Assembly (NCBI GenBank): GCA_002483445.1
Contig: DLHY01000078.1
Location: 78,663 to 142,662 of the forward strand
From: Blastocatellia bacterium UBA7656
GTDB lineage: Bacteria; Acidobacteriota; Blastocatellia; UBA7656
Length of the DNA: 64,000 nucleotides
Direction: 5' to 3'
A model generated the notes under the pieces. That model saw nothing but the letters and a program-made list of their open reading frames with translations, ran no database searches and was not told where the DNA came from. Shown piece after piece: positions 39,978 through 48,534 of the stretch. Each line of letters begins with the position of its first letter. Position 1 is the stretch's first letter. The position numbers and the translations under genes are program-made.

Positions 39978-42386
39978 TCATTCATAGCGAAGCGCGACTA
40001 TCGGATCGACTCGCGTAGCACGCCGCGCGGGGATGTAACACGCCAGCATCGCCACTGCTAAAAGAAGCGCGGATACGAACAGAAAAGTCAGCGGATCGGT
40101 CGCCGTCACGCCGTAAAGCAGATTCGACATCAATCGGGTCAGCGCAAATGCCCCCGCAAGCCCCGCTCCGACTCCCACGACTGTCAGAAGAAATCCCTGC
40201 CTTGCCACGAGCCTCAACACCTCCGTCGGCTGCGCTCCGAGCGCAAGTCGAATGCCTATCTCGCGCGTGCTTTGAGTGACGGTGTAAGACATCACCCCGT
40301 AAATTCCTACCGACGCCAGCGCAAGCGCAAGGGCGGCGAAAATGACTAACAGCGCCATGTTGAATCTCTGACGAGAGAGCGATTCCGACACGACTTCTTC
40401 CATCAGGTTTGCGCTCGCTATGGGTTGATCCGGGTCTACGTTTGAGACCTCATTGCGGATTGCTGCAATCAAATTAGTCGGATCGGTCGCGGCTCGCACG
40501 ACCAGATAACGCGGCCCGAAAGCGGGAATCTGAGCATAAGGCATGTATGCCTGCGGCGGCGGATCGGCTCCGGGAGCCAGTTGCACGTCTTTGACCACGC
40601 CTGCGACCATGAGCCATGGATTTTCCGGGATGCCCATCTTCAATCGCTTGCCGACAGCCTCTTCGTCAGGCCACACCCTGCGAGCCATCGCTTCATTTAT
40701 TATTATGACGCCCGCTTTGCCATCCGTGTCCGAGGCGGCGAACGCTCGGCCCTTGAGTATAGAGATGCCCATAGTGTGAAAGTAATCAGGACTTATCACC
40801 GTCGGGATGGCGTTGAAAAACTTAGGCTGCGGCTGATGGTCGGTGATGTATCTCATCTCTCCCATCGCGGTCTTCATCGGCAGGACGTTGACCACTCCTG
40901 CGGATTCGACTGCAGGCAGCGCCCCGACACGCGCGATCAACTGATCATAAAAAGCTGCGCGCCGAGTGGTGTCGGGATATTTCGAATAGGGCGGATAGAC
41001 TTCCATCGTCAGCAGGTTTTCACTTCTAAAGCCGGGATCGACATTCTGCAATCTGAGAAAGCTGTTGAGCATCAATCCCGCGCCGATCATCAGCACAAGC
41101 ACCAGCGCGACTTCTGCAACGACGAGCATATTTCGCAGACTCTTGCTTCTGCGCGTTCCAGAATTTCGACTGCCTTCTTTCAATGTTTCATTCAACGCCG
41201 GTTTCGTCGCCTGAAGCGCAGGAGCGAGGCCGAAGACGAGTCCCGTGAGAATCGAGACCAGAAACGTGAAGCCAAGAACTCGCTCGTCGATTGAAACATC
41301 CCCGGCCTGAGCTATGCTCGCGGGCAGCATCGATTTCAATGCCTCTATGCTCCACAACGCCATCAGCAACCCTGTTGCGCCCCCTGCGATGGACAGCAGC
41401 AAACTTTCCGTGAGCAGTTGTCGAACGATTCGCCATCGCCCCGCGCCGAGCGCCAGACGAATGGCGATTTCTCTCTGACGGCTGGCTGCGCGGGCGAGCA
41501 TGAGATTTGCAACGTTGGCGCACGCTATGAGCAGAACGAACGCTGTGGCTGCAAGCAGTATGAACAGCGCGAGACGAATGCCGCCGAAGAAGTGTTCGCG
41601 CAAGGGATTTATCCTCGCGCCGAGGTTGCGATTGGTCGCTGGAAATTGTTCTTCGAGGCGGGCCGCGATGGATGCGATATCAGAGTCCGCCTGCGCGTAT
41701 GAAACTCCGGGCTTCAATCGCCCGATGACTCGAAGAAAATGCGCCGAATTGCGCTCCTGCACCAGATTGGGATTCATCGCCGTCGGCACCCATAGATCGA
41801 TTTCTTTCGAAGGGAACTGAAAAGCGAGAGGCATCACGCCGACTATCGTGACGGGAGACCAGTCGATGTTGAGTTGTTTGCCTATGATGTCGGGGTCAGC
41901 GCCGAAGCGACGTTGCCACAGTCCGTAGCTTATGACTGCTGTTTCAAGATATCCAACCTTCGGCGCTTCGTCAGGCCTGAATATTCGACCCCTTGCCGCG
42001 TCTACGCCCATCAACTGCAAAAAATTACCTGCTGTGTATACTCCTTCAACTTTTTCCGGGTCGCCGCCGCCCGTGAGTGTGAAAGGCTGGGGGACGTAAT
42101 AAGTCATGTCTTCGAAGCTTTGATTCTGTTCTTTCCAGTCGAAGAAGTTCGCGGGCGTGACCGGATTCTCAAGCTTTCCGACGTTGCGAAACGTCTCCCA
42201 CACGGCGACGAGCCTGTCCGCGTTTTTATAAGGCAAGGGCCGAATCAAAACTGTGTTGACGACGCTGAATATGGCGGTGTTTGCTCCTATGCCGAGCGCA
42301 AGAGCTATAAGAGCGACGAGAGTAAATCCCGGCTGACGGATGAGCAGTCGCGCCGCGTAGCGCGCGTCTTTGATGAATGTTTCCAT
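39978..42386 (-). CDS. ADOP family permease 2
   Basis: 802 residues, same plan as its neighbours: KDARYAARLLIRQPGFTLVALIALALGIGANTAIFSVVNTVLIRPLPYKNADRLVAVWETF at the N-terminus, a half ending near 420 with ACANVANLMLARAASRQREIAIRLALGAGRWRIVRQLLTES, and a second half with GVMSYTVTQSTREIGIRLALGAQPTEVLRLVARQG. It ends RRATRVDPIVALRYE. Only 31 bases separate its stop from the ADOP 1 start, so the pair is probably cotranscribed. The periplasmic loops differ most between copies, which suggests different ligands. GGAGG lies before ATG 42386. Confidence 0.92.
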   Translation of the reverse strand: METFIKDARYAARLLIRQPGFTLVALIALALGIGANTAIFSVVNTVLIRPLPYKNADRLVAVWETFRNVGKLENPVTPANFFDWKEQNQSFEDMTYYVPQPFTLTGGGDPEKVEGVYTAGNFLQLMGVDAARGRIFRPDEAPKVGYLETAVISYGLWQRRFGADPDIIGKQLNIDWSPVTIVGVMPLAFQFPSKEIDLWVPTAMNPNLVQERNSAHFLRVIGRLKPGVSYAQADSDIASIAARLEEQFPATNRNLGARINPLREHFFGGIRLALFILLAATAFVLLIACANVANLMLARAASRQREIAIRLALGAGRWRIVRQLLTESLLLSIAGGATGLLMALWSIEALKSMLPASIAQAGDVSIDERVLGFTFLVSILTGLVFGLAPALQATKPALNETLKEGSRNSGTRRSKSLRNMLVVAEVALVLVLMIGAGLMLNSFLRLQNVDPGFRSENLLTMEVYPPYSKYPDTTRRAAFYDQLIARVGALPAVESAGVVNVLPMKTAMGEMRYITDHQPQPKFFNAIPTVISPDYFHTMGISILKGRAFAASDTDGKAGVIIINEAMARRVWPDEEAVGKRLKMGIPENPWLMVAGVVKDVQLAPGADPPPQAYMPYAQIPAFGPRYLVVRAATDPTNLIAAIRNEVSNVDPDQPIASANLMEEVVSESLSRQRFNMALLVIFAALALALASVGIYGVMSYTVTQSTREIGIRLALGAQPTEVLRLVARQGFLLTVVGVGAGLAGAFALTRLMSNLLYGVTATDPLTFLFVSALLLAVAMLACYIPARRATRVDPIVALRYE

Positions 42387-42405
42387 ATTTCCTCCAAAGG
42401 GGCCG

Positions 42406-42487
42406 GGGGTCAGAGGTCAGGGATCAGGGAAAAGAGAAGTAACTGATTTCTTTCTTCCCTGATCCCTGATCCCTGACCTCTGACCCC
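42406..42487. repeat. Perfect 25-bp heptamer inverted repeat, GATCAGG/GGTCAGA type
   Basis: GGGGTCAGAGGTCAGGGATCAGGGA-type left arm at 42406-42430 is the exact complement of 42463-42487; the loop is 32 bases. Units have period 7 (GGTCAGA, GGTCAGG, GATCAGG). The right arm touches the first base of the ADOP 3 stop codon. It fills the gap between ADOP 3 and ADOP 2 and should form a very stable RNA stem on either strand. Confidence 0.95.
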
Positions 42488-44922
42488 TATTCATATCTGA
42501 GCGCGATGACCGGATCGACTCTTGTCGCTCGTCGCGCGGGCAGGTAACAGGCTGCAAAGGTGGTGGTCAGCAGCAGGAGAGAAATAACAGCGTAGGTTGC
42601 CGGATCGGTTGCGGTCACGCCGAAGAGCAGACTGTCGAGCAGGCGGCTCAAGGCGAAGGCTCCGACGAGTCCTGTGGCAAAGCCTATGAGCGTGAGCGCC
42701 AGCCCATGCCCGATCACCAGTTTGAAAATATCGTGGGATTGCGCGCCGAGGGCGATGCGAATGCCGACTTCGCGCGTGCGTTGACTGACCAGATAAGAAA
42801 TCACGCCGTAAAGCCCTATGATCGACAACAACATGCCCATCACCGCGAATGCGCCGAGCAGCACAGCATAAAAGCGCGGTTGCGCGACTAAATCGCCGAG
42901 CCGCTGCTCCATCGTCATCACGTCATCTACAACTACTCTGGGGTCTACTTCGAAAATCTGATTGCGAATCCCTGCTATCAAATTCAACGGATCGGACGAG
43001 GAGCGAACGGCCAGAGAGAGGAATGAGTCAGGGTTCTGGCTGAATGGGTAGTAGAGAGCCAAAGCTGGCTCGCGGTCGTATTGTGTTATATCAGTGACGA
43101 CGCCAATGACGGTTGGCCGCTGATCTTTTTTCCAGTTCCACAGTAGTCGTTTGCCAATCGCATCCTCACCCGGCCATGCCTCGCGCGCCATGCGTTCGCT
43201 GACTATGACTACAGGCTGAGTCTCGGCTGTATCCTGATCGGTAAAGAGCCTGCCTCTTAGAAGACGGATTCCCATGGTTTGAAAATAATCGGGCGTTGCA
43301 AAACGCGGCTCGATCTTCATCTGCGCATCAGGGTCTCCTGCGATTGGCCCTTCGAGCATTTTGCTCCGTTTGTTGCTTTGACTAGATCCTCCGACCATCG
43401 GCAGAGACTCTACGAATGCAGCATCTTTCACACCGGGCAGGCTTCGCACGCGCTCAAGAACCTGATCGACGAAGGCTGTCTGTTCAGGCGGCTTTTCCCG
43501 CGCGAGCATCCTCAGTTCCATGCTCAAAACATTTTCCGGGTTGAATCCCGTATCGATGCTCGTCACACGGATGAAGCTGTTGATCATCAGCCCCGCGCCG
43601 ACGAGAAGCACCACGGCAAGCGCGACCTCGGCGATGACCAGCAGATTGCGAAAGCCGCCCGCTCGTCGGCTCGCGGTTGCCGCGCCTGATTTGAGAGTCG
43701 TGTGCAAATCGACCTTCGATGCCCGAAGCGAAGGCAGCAGACCGAAGAGAATTCCTGTGAAGAGCGACGCCGCAAGCGCGAAGAGAAAAACTTTCCAGTC
43801 AAGGCTGATCTCCTCCATGCGGGTCATCCATTTCGGCGTCAGCCACGCGATCACCTGCAGCGACCACACGACTAACAACAAGCTCAAAGCGCCGCCAGCG
43901 AGAGAGAGCATCAGGCTTTCCGTGAGCATCTGCCTCATCAATCGGCGGCGGCTGGCTCCGAGTACCCCGCGAATGGCGATCTCTTTTTGTCGCCCTACGC
44001 CATGCGCCAGGAGTAGATTAGCCACATTGACGCAGGCTATGAGCAAAACGAACCCGACAGCGCCAAGAAGTATGAACAATGGCCGCTGCGCATCGCCGAT
44101 GAAAAATTCCTTCAGATCGACTGCGCTCAAAGCAAAGTCATCAGGAAGTTTGACTGCGTCGGGAGACGACTGCCCGACGTTTTGCCTTATCCGCTCCGCG
44201 ATTACATCAAGCTCAGTTCGAGCCTGCGCCACGGTCGCTGCGGGATTGAGCCGCGCGATTATTCGAAGCCAGTTTACATTTCCGGCTGTCTTCATACGAG
44301 GGCTGGGATTTAGCGTTATCCAGAATTCGACTTTGGGGAGTTCGGGTATGAGATCGAATTTCAAATCGGGCGGCATCACGCCCACGATTTCAACCGTCTC
44401 TTTGTCGGCAGTGATCGTTTGACCGACTATCGCAGGGTCAGAGCCGAAGCGACGTTGCCACAGGCCATGACTGAGAATAACGAGTCTCGGTTTATTCGGC
44501 TCATCCTCGCCCGGAAGGAAAGCGCGGCCCAGCACGGGCGCGACGCCTATGACGGAGAAGAAGTTGCTCGTTACTCTTGAACCGAGAACGGCCTTCGGCC
44601 CTTCGGGGCTGTCAAGAGTAAGCCGATGGTAAGCGAAAGCTGCAACGCCGCCGAAAGACTCGCATTGCTCGCGCACACCACCAAAGACCGGATAAGAATA
44701 AACGGATTCGGAGTCAGCCGTAGCGGGAGTGCGCTGAATCATCACCAAACGATCCGGCTCGTGGTAAGGGAGAGGCCGAAGGAGAAATGCGTTGACGACG
44801 CTGAAGACAGCCGTGTTCGCTCCTATGCCAAGCCCCAAAGTCAGTATTGCAATAATGGTGAAACCGGGTTTCTTATGTAACAGCCGCAGAGCGTACCGCA
44901 AATCCTGCAACAAAGCCCTCAT
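42487..44922 (-). CDS. ADOP family permease 3
   Basis: 811 residues from ATG 44922, which follows AGGAGG; the frame begins 18 bases earlier inside that site. LQDLRYALRLLHKKPGFTIIAILTLGLGIGANTAVFSVVNAFLLRPLPYHEPDRLVMIQRT starts the first half. CVNVANLLLAHGVGRQKEIAIRGVLGASRRRLMRQMLTESLMLSL marks the first FtsX part; GVISYLVSQRTREVGIRIALGAQSHDIFKLVIGHG the second. It ends ATRVDPVIALRYE. The stop is followed directly by a 25-bp inverted repeat. No ATPase gene adjacent. Confidence 0.92.
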   Translation of the reverse strand: MRALLQDLRYALRLLHKKPGFTIIAILTLGLGIGANTAVFSVVNAFLLRPLPYHEPDRLVMIQRTPATADSESVYSYPVFGGVREQCESFGGVAAFAYHRLTLDSPEGPKAVLGSRVTSNFFSVIGVAPVLGRAFLPGEDEPNKPRLVILSHGLWQRRFGSDPAIVGQTITADKETVEIVGVMPPDLKFDLIPELPKVEFWITLNPSPRMKTAGNVNWLRIIARLNPAATVAQARTELDVIAERIRQNVGQSSPDAVKLPDDFALSAVDLKEFFIGDAQRPLFILLGAVGFVLLIACVNVANLLLAHGVGRQKEIAIRGVLGASRRRLMRQMLTESLMLSLAGGALSLLLVVWSLQVIAWLTPKWMTRMEEISLDWKVFLFALAASLFTGILFGLLPSLRASKVDLHTTLKSGAATASRRAGGFRNLLVIAEVALAVVLLVGAGLMINSFIRVTSIDTGFNPENVLSMELRMLAREKPPEQTAFVDQVLERVRSLPGVKDAAFVESLPMVGGSSQSNKRSKMLEGPIAGDPDAQMKIEPRFATPDYFQTMGIRLLRGRLFTDQDTAETQPVVIVSERMAREAWPGEDAIGKRLLWNWKKDQRPTVIGVVTDITQYDREPALALYYPFSQNPDSFLSLAVRSSSDPLNLIAGIRNQIFEVDPRVVVDDVMTMEQRLGDLVAQPRFYAVLLGAFAVMGMLLSIIGLYGVISYLVSQRTREVGIRIALGAQSHDIFKLVIGHGLALTLIGFATGLVGAFALSRLLDSLLFGVTATDPATYAVISLLLLTTTFAACYLPARRATRVDPVIALRYE

Positions 44923-44941
44923 TGTTTTTCCTCCTGGCATC

Positions 44942-45031
44942 AGAAGTCAGAAGTCAGAAGTCAGAAGTCAGAAGTCAGAAGTCAGAATAGAACAACCGAC
45001 CGGTGAAAACTGAAAACTGAAAACTGAAAAC
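44942..45031. repeat. Composite heptamer arrays: six AGAAGTC, then four TGAAAAC
   Basis: Six perfect AGAAGTC units (44942-44983) are followed by AGAATAGAACAACCGACCGG and four perfect TGAAAAC units (45004-45031) that reach the ADOP 4 stop codon. Two heptamer types lie side by side in direct orientation without an inverted partner, so this locus is a mosaic of two arrays. Confidence 0.95.
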
Positions 45032-47484
45032 TATTCGTATCTGAGCGCCATGATCGGATCGATTCTGGTCGCGCGTCGCGCTGGCACGAAACACGCCGCA
45101 AGAGCCACCGCGCCGAGCAACGCCGTTATGCCGGCGAATGTCACCACATCGGTCGGGCTTATGCCGAAGAGCATGAATTTCATGAACCGCGTGGCGACAA
45201 TCGCGCCCGCAATCCCTATCGCCATGCCTACGGCTGTTAACGCCGCGCCATGACCGAGCACTAGTTTCATCACATCCTTTGATTCGGCTCCCAGAGCCAT
45301 TCTTATTCCTATCTCGTGCGTGCGCTGGCTGACCGAATAGCTCATCACTCCGTATATTCCGACCGAAGACAACACGAGCGCGACGAGAGCGAACACGCCG
45401 AGAAGCGACATGGCGAAACGCTGCTGGCCGATGGTTTCAGAGACGATTTCATCCATCGAGCGAATGCTGAAAACCGGAAGGTCTCGGTCTATCGAGCGAA
45501 CTTGATCGCGCACCGATTCCGCGAGCGACGCCATCGAACTGGCGCGAACAGCGAACGCGAACCCGACGCTCGGAACCTGAAAGACCGAACGATACAACTG
45601 CGGCTTGTTCTCCGCGTCGAGGCTCTCCATCTTCACATCACCTACGACGCCTATCACGGTCTGCCACGGCGCGGTCGATTGCGCGCCTCCCAATCTTATT
45701 CGCTTGCCGAGAGGGTCTTCACGGTGGAAAAATTTTTCCGCGAATGTTTTGCTCACGACCACTACGTTCGGCGCTTTGTCGTCGTCCTGTTCGGCGAAGA
45801 CTCGACCGCTTAATAGCTGAATGCCCATCGTCGCGAAATAGTCGGGACTGGCGACGAAGGATTGAGCCGTGTTGATCGAATCCGATTCCAAAGGTCGCCC
45901 TTCGACGGTGAATGTCGTGTTCGGGCGACCGCCACCCATAGGCAGCGCGTTTATGATCCCGACCGATTCGACTCCCGGCAATGCTTTGATTTGCTCAAGC
46001 GACTGTTGATACAAAGCGAAGCGGGCAGCGGGGCGGAAGTAAGGGCCAGCTTCGCGGTTGTTGGGTTGAGGCAGCCACACCCGCGCGGTCAGCACGTTTT
46101 GAGATTTGAAACCCGGATCGACATTGTTCAATTCGCGGAAGCTGCGAATCAATAGGGCGGCTGAGATGAGCAGCATCAGCGCAAGCGCGAACTCTGAAAC
46201 CACAAGCAGGCTACGCACGCGGTTGCGCCGCGAGCCTCCGCTCAAGCCGCGCCCCGCGTCCTTGAGAGTCTCCTGAAGATCGGGATTCGAAGTCTGAAGC
46301 GCAGGCACAAGCCCGAATATCACTCCGGTCGCAAGAGACACCGCAAGAGTGAAGATCAACACCCTTGCATCAATGCCTATATCGCCCAGCCGCGAGAGGT
46401 TCGCCGGACTCAGTTTCACAAACGCGCTGACGCCCCAGACGGCGACTATGACTCCAAGACCTCCGCCCACGAGAAAGAGCAACACGCTTTCAGTGATCAT
46501 CTGTCGCATGAGACGAGCGCGACTCGCGCCCATCGCCTTGCGAATGGCGATTTCTTTCTGACGCGCCGAGGCCCGCACCAACAGAAGGTTTGCGACATTG
46601 GCGCAGGCTATGACGAGAACCAGCCCGACTGCTATGAGCAGGATGAGCAATGCCGGACGAACATTTCCGACCAGACCATCCTGAAGCCCTCGCACCTGCG
46701 GCGACCAGCCCGCCTGCTCGGTGTAATCCTGTGGATAATCTTTTCTGAGTTCTTCGGCCAGCGCGTCAAAACGCGACTGGGCTTCTTCGATGGACACGCC
46801 CGACCTAAGCCGCGCGATTGCGCCCGCAAGCTGGCGGGAGCCACGCGGCGGATTGTTGAAAGGCGCGGCTGTCCACCCGGCGGGACACCATGCCTCCACC
46901 TCGGTTTGAATCACTCGCCCCGGATGGCGAAAGCCGTCGGGCATCACCCCGATTATCGTGCAGGGGTCGTTATCGATCATGACCTTCCGTCCGATCACGC
47001 CCGTGTCGCCTCCGAAGCGCCGCTTCCACAATCCATGGCTGATGACAGTCGCTTCGCCGATTCCCGGATGATAGTCTTCGGGTTGAAGCGCGCGCCCGAC
47101 TTGCGCCTTCGCTCCGAGAAGCGAGAAGTAATTCACATCGACGAGCAGCGTCTCGATTCTTTCGGGTTGATCGCCTCCCGTGAGGTTTGCATTGATCGGA
47201 TATAGTCCGCTGACCTCTTCGAATATGCCCGCGCGGTCGCGAAAGTCGAACAACTCAAGCCCGCTTATTCCAACGTCAGTGAGGTTGAGTTTTTTCAGAT
47301 CAGCCGTCACCTGCACGAGTTGTTCGGGGCGCTCGAACGGAAGAGGCCGCAGCAGAATCGCATTCACTACGCTGAAGACTGCCGTGTTCGCGCCTATGCC
47401 GAGCGCAAGAGTGAACACCGCAACCAGCGTAAAGCCGGGGCGCTTCAATAACATTCGCACGCCGTAACTCAAATCCTGTAGCAT
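45031..47484 (-). CDS. ADOP family permease 4
   Basis: 817 residues from ATG 47484; a GTG three bases earlier is an alternative. MLQDLSYGVRMLLKRPGFTLVAVFTLALGIGANTAVFSVVNAILLRPLPFERPEQLVQV begins the first half. CANVANLLLVRASARQKEIAIRKAMGASRARLMRQMITESVLLFL and GVMSYSVSQRTHEIGIRMALGAESKDVMKLVLGHG mark the FtsX parts; the end is RRATRIDPIMALRYE. Its start shares one base with the stop of the PD40 gene (TGATG), so the two are translationally coupled: a secreted propeller protein and a permease may work together. Confidence 0.92.
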   Translation of the reverse strand: MLQDLSYGVRMLLKRPGFTLVAVFTLALGIGANTAVFSVVNAILLRPLPFERPEQLVQVTADLKKLNLTDVGISGLELFDFRDRAGIFEEVSGLYPINANLTGGDQPERIETLLVDVNYFSLLGAKAQVGRALQPEDYHPGIGEATVISHGLWKRRFGGDTGVIGRKVMIDNDPCTIIGVMPDGFRHPGRVIQTEVEAWCPAGWTAAPFNNPPRGSRQLAGAIARLRSGVSIEEAQSRFDALAEELRKDYPQDYTEQAGWSPQVRGLQDGLVGNVRPALLILLIAVGLVLVIACANVANLLLVRASARQKEIAIRKAMGASRARLMRQMITESVLLFLVGGGLGVIVAVWGVSAFVKLSPANLSRLGDIGIDARVLIFTLAVSLATGVIFGLVPALQTSNPDLQETLKDAGRGLSGGSRRNRVRSLLVVSEFALALMLLISAALLIRSFRELNNVDPGFKSQNVLTARVWLPQPNNREAGPYFRPAARFALYQQSLEQIKALPGVESVGIINALPMGGGRPNTTFTVEGRPLESDSINTAQSFVASPDYFATMGIQLLSGRVFAEQDDDKAPNVVVVSKTFAEKFFHREDPLGKRIRLGGAQSTAPWQTVIGVVGDVKMESLDAENKPQLYRSVFQVPSVGFAFAVRASSMASLAESVRDQVRSIDRDLPVFSIRSMDEIVSETIGQQRFAMSLLGVFALVALVLSSVGIYGVMSYSVSQRTHEIGIRMALGAESKDVMKLVLGHGAALTAVGMAIGIAGAIVATRFMKFMLFGISPTDVVTFAGITALLGAVALAACFVPARRATRIDPIMALRYE

Positions 47485-48425
47485 CACGCCTCCTTACGCG
47501 CCCGCGCAGCTTTCAGTACAGGCAACAAAGGGCGTTTCATGAACTGAAAGTTCGAGCGGTAATAAATCCACTTGCCATCAGGCGAAACAGCCGCCGCGAA
47601 GTCAGGTCCCGCAGTGTTCAGTTCCGTCAACGCAAGTGGTTCCGACCATCCGCGCCCCTGGCCGAAGCTCACATAGAGATCACAGGTCTCTCTCCAGCGC
47701 GCGCTGTCAAAGCGCGTGAAGATCAAATATGACCCGTCGGGCGCGACACACGGATCGCCTTCGCCAAGCTCCGAACTGATTTTCTCGACCCGGACCGGCG
47801 GGCTGAATCTGCCGTTTCGCATACGGGACTCGTAGATGTCTGAATGCTCGACCTCTTTCCCATTTTGCATTTCGATGCGCAGGCGGTGATAGAACATGCG
47901 CCCGTCTTTGGTCAGCGTGGCATAGGATTCCTCATGTTCGAGCGTGCTGACTTCATCAATGCGGCGCGGCTCGCCCCAATCGCGCCCCGTCCAGCGCGCG
48001 ATCCACAAATCATTCCAGCGCGGCTCAGTCTGACCGGGCGACCAGGGGCGTTTTGAGTTAAACACCAGCCAGCGACCATCCGGCGACAAGGTCGGTTCAT
48101 AATCCAGATGCTTGCCGGTAAAAGACAGCGCCTGCGGCTCGCTCCACCCGGTTGCGCTTCGCCGGGACGAATAGATCGCCAGTCGCGGTTTATCTTCACC
48201 CGCTTCCTGGCCGCGATGCGCGAGGACTTCTCTGTGATTTAGCGCCAGATACATGACCTCACCGTTCGGCGAAAAAGATATGCTTTGCGCCAGACGATAG
48301 GCCCTCTCGATGAACGGAGTGAAGGGAGCGGGCGATTCTGCGTTTCTTCCTCCTTCGCTTCCTGATTGAGCCGTCGGCAGAGCAGCCAGAAAAAATGCCA
48401 GAGCCATGAACAAGAATTTCTTCAT
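47484..48425 (-). CDS. Secreted PD40/TolB-like beta-propeller protein
   Basis: 313 residues with a signal peptide (KKFLFMALAFFLAALPTAQSG). At least four propeller blades carry the PD40 pattern: QSISFSPNGEVMYLAL, YEPTLSPDGRWLVFNSKR, GDPCVAPDGSYLIFTRF, FAAAVSPDGKWIYYRSN. Between them come Trp-rich strands (GWSEPQAL, DWGEPRRI, GWSEPLALTELNT). Such proteins bind partners in the periplasm; no catalytic residues are visible. AAGGA precedes ATG 48425. The coupled ADOP 4 gene directly follows, suggesting it supplies a periplasmic partner. Confidence 0.85.
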   Translation of the reverse strand: MKKFLFMALAFFLAALPTAQSGSEGGRNAESPAPFTPFIERAYRLAQSISFSPNGEVMYLALNHREVLAHRGQEAGEDKPRLAIYSSRRSATGWSEPQALSFTGKHLDYEPTLSPDGRWLVFNSKRPWSPGQTEPRWNDLWIARWTGRDWGEPRRIDEVSTLEHEESYATLTKDGRMFYHRLRIEMQNGKEVEHSDIYESRMRNGRFSPPVRVEKISSELGEGDPCVAPDGSYLIFTRFDSARWRETCDLYVSFGQGRGWSEPLALTELNTAGPDFAAAVSPDGKWIYYRSNFQFMKRPLLPVLKAARARKEA

Positions 48426-48534
48426 CTTCGATCCTTCTATCGACTTACTCAGGTTTACTTATGCAGGCTTGAAAACGCCTTATCAACGACGACCCACTCA
48501 TCACCGGAACACTTCGCCCCTCACTCATCAATTT

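Noticed and set aside
44942..45031. Considered as a CRISPR-like array
   Set aside because: Units are 7 bp and contiguous with no spacers, and no cas gene is present.
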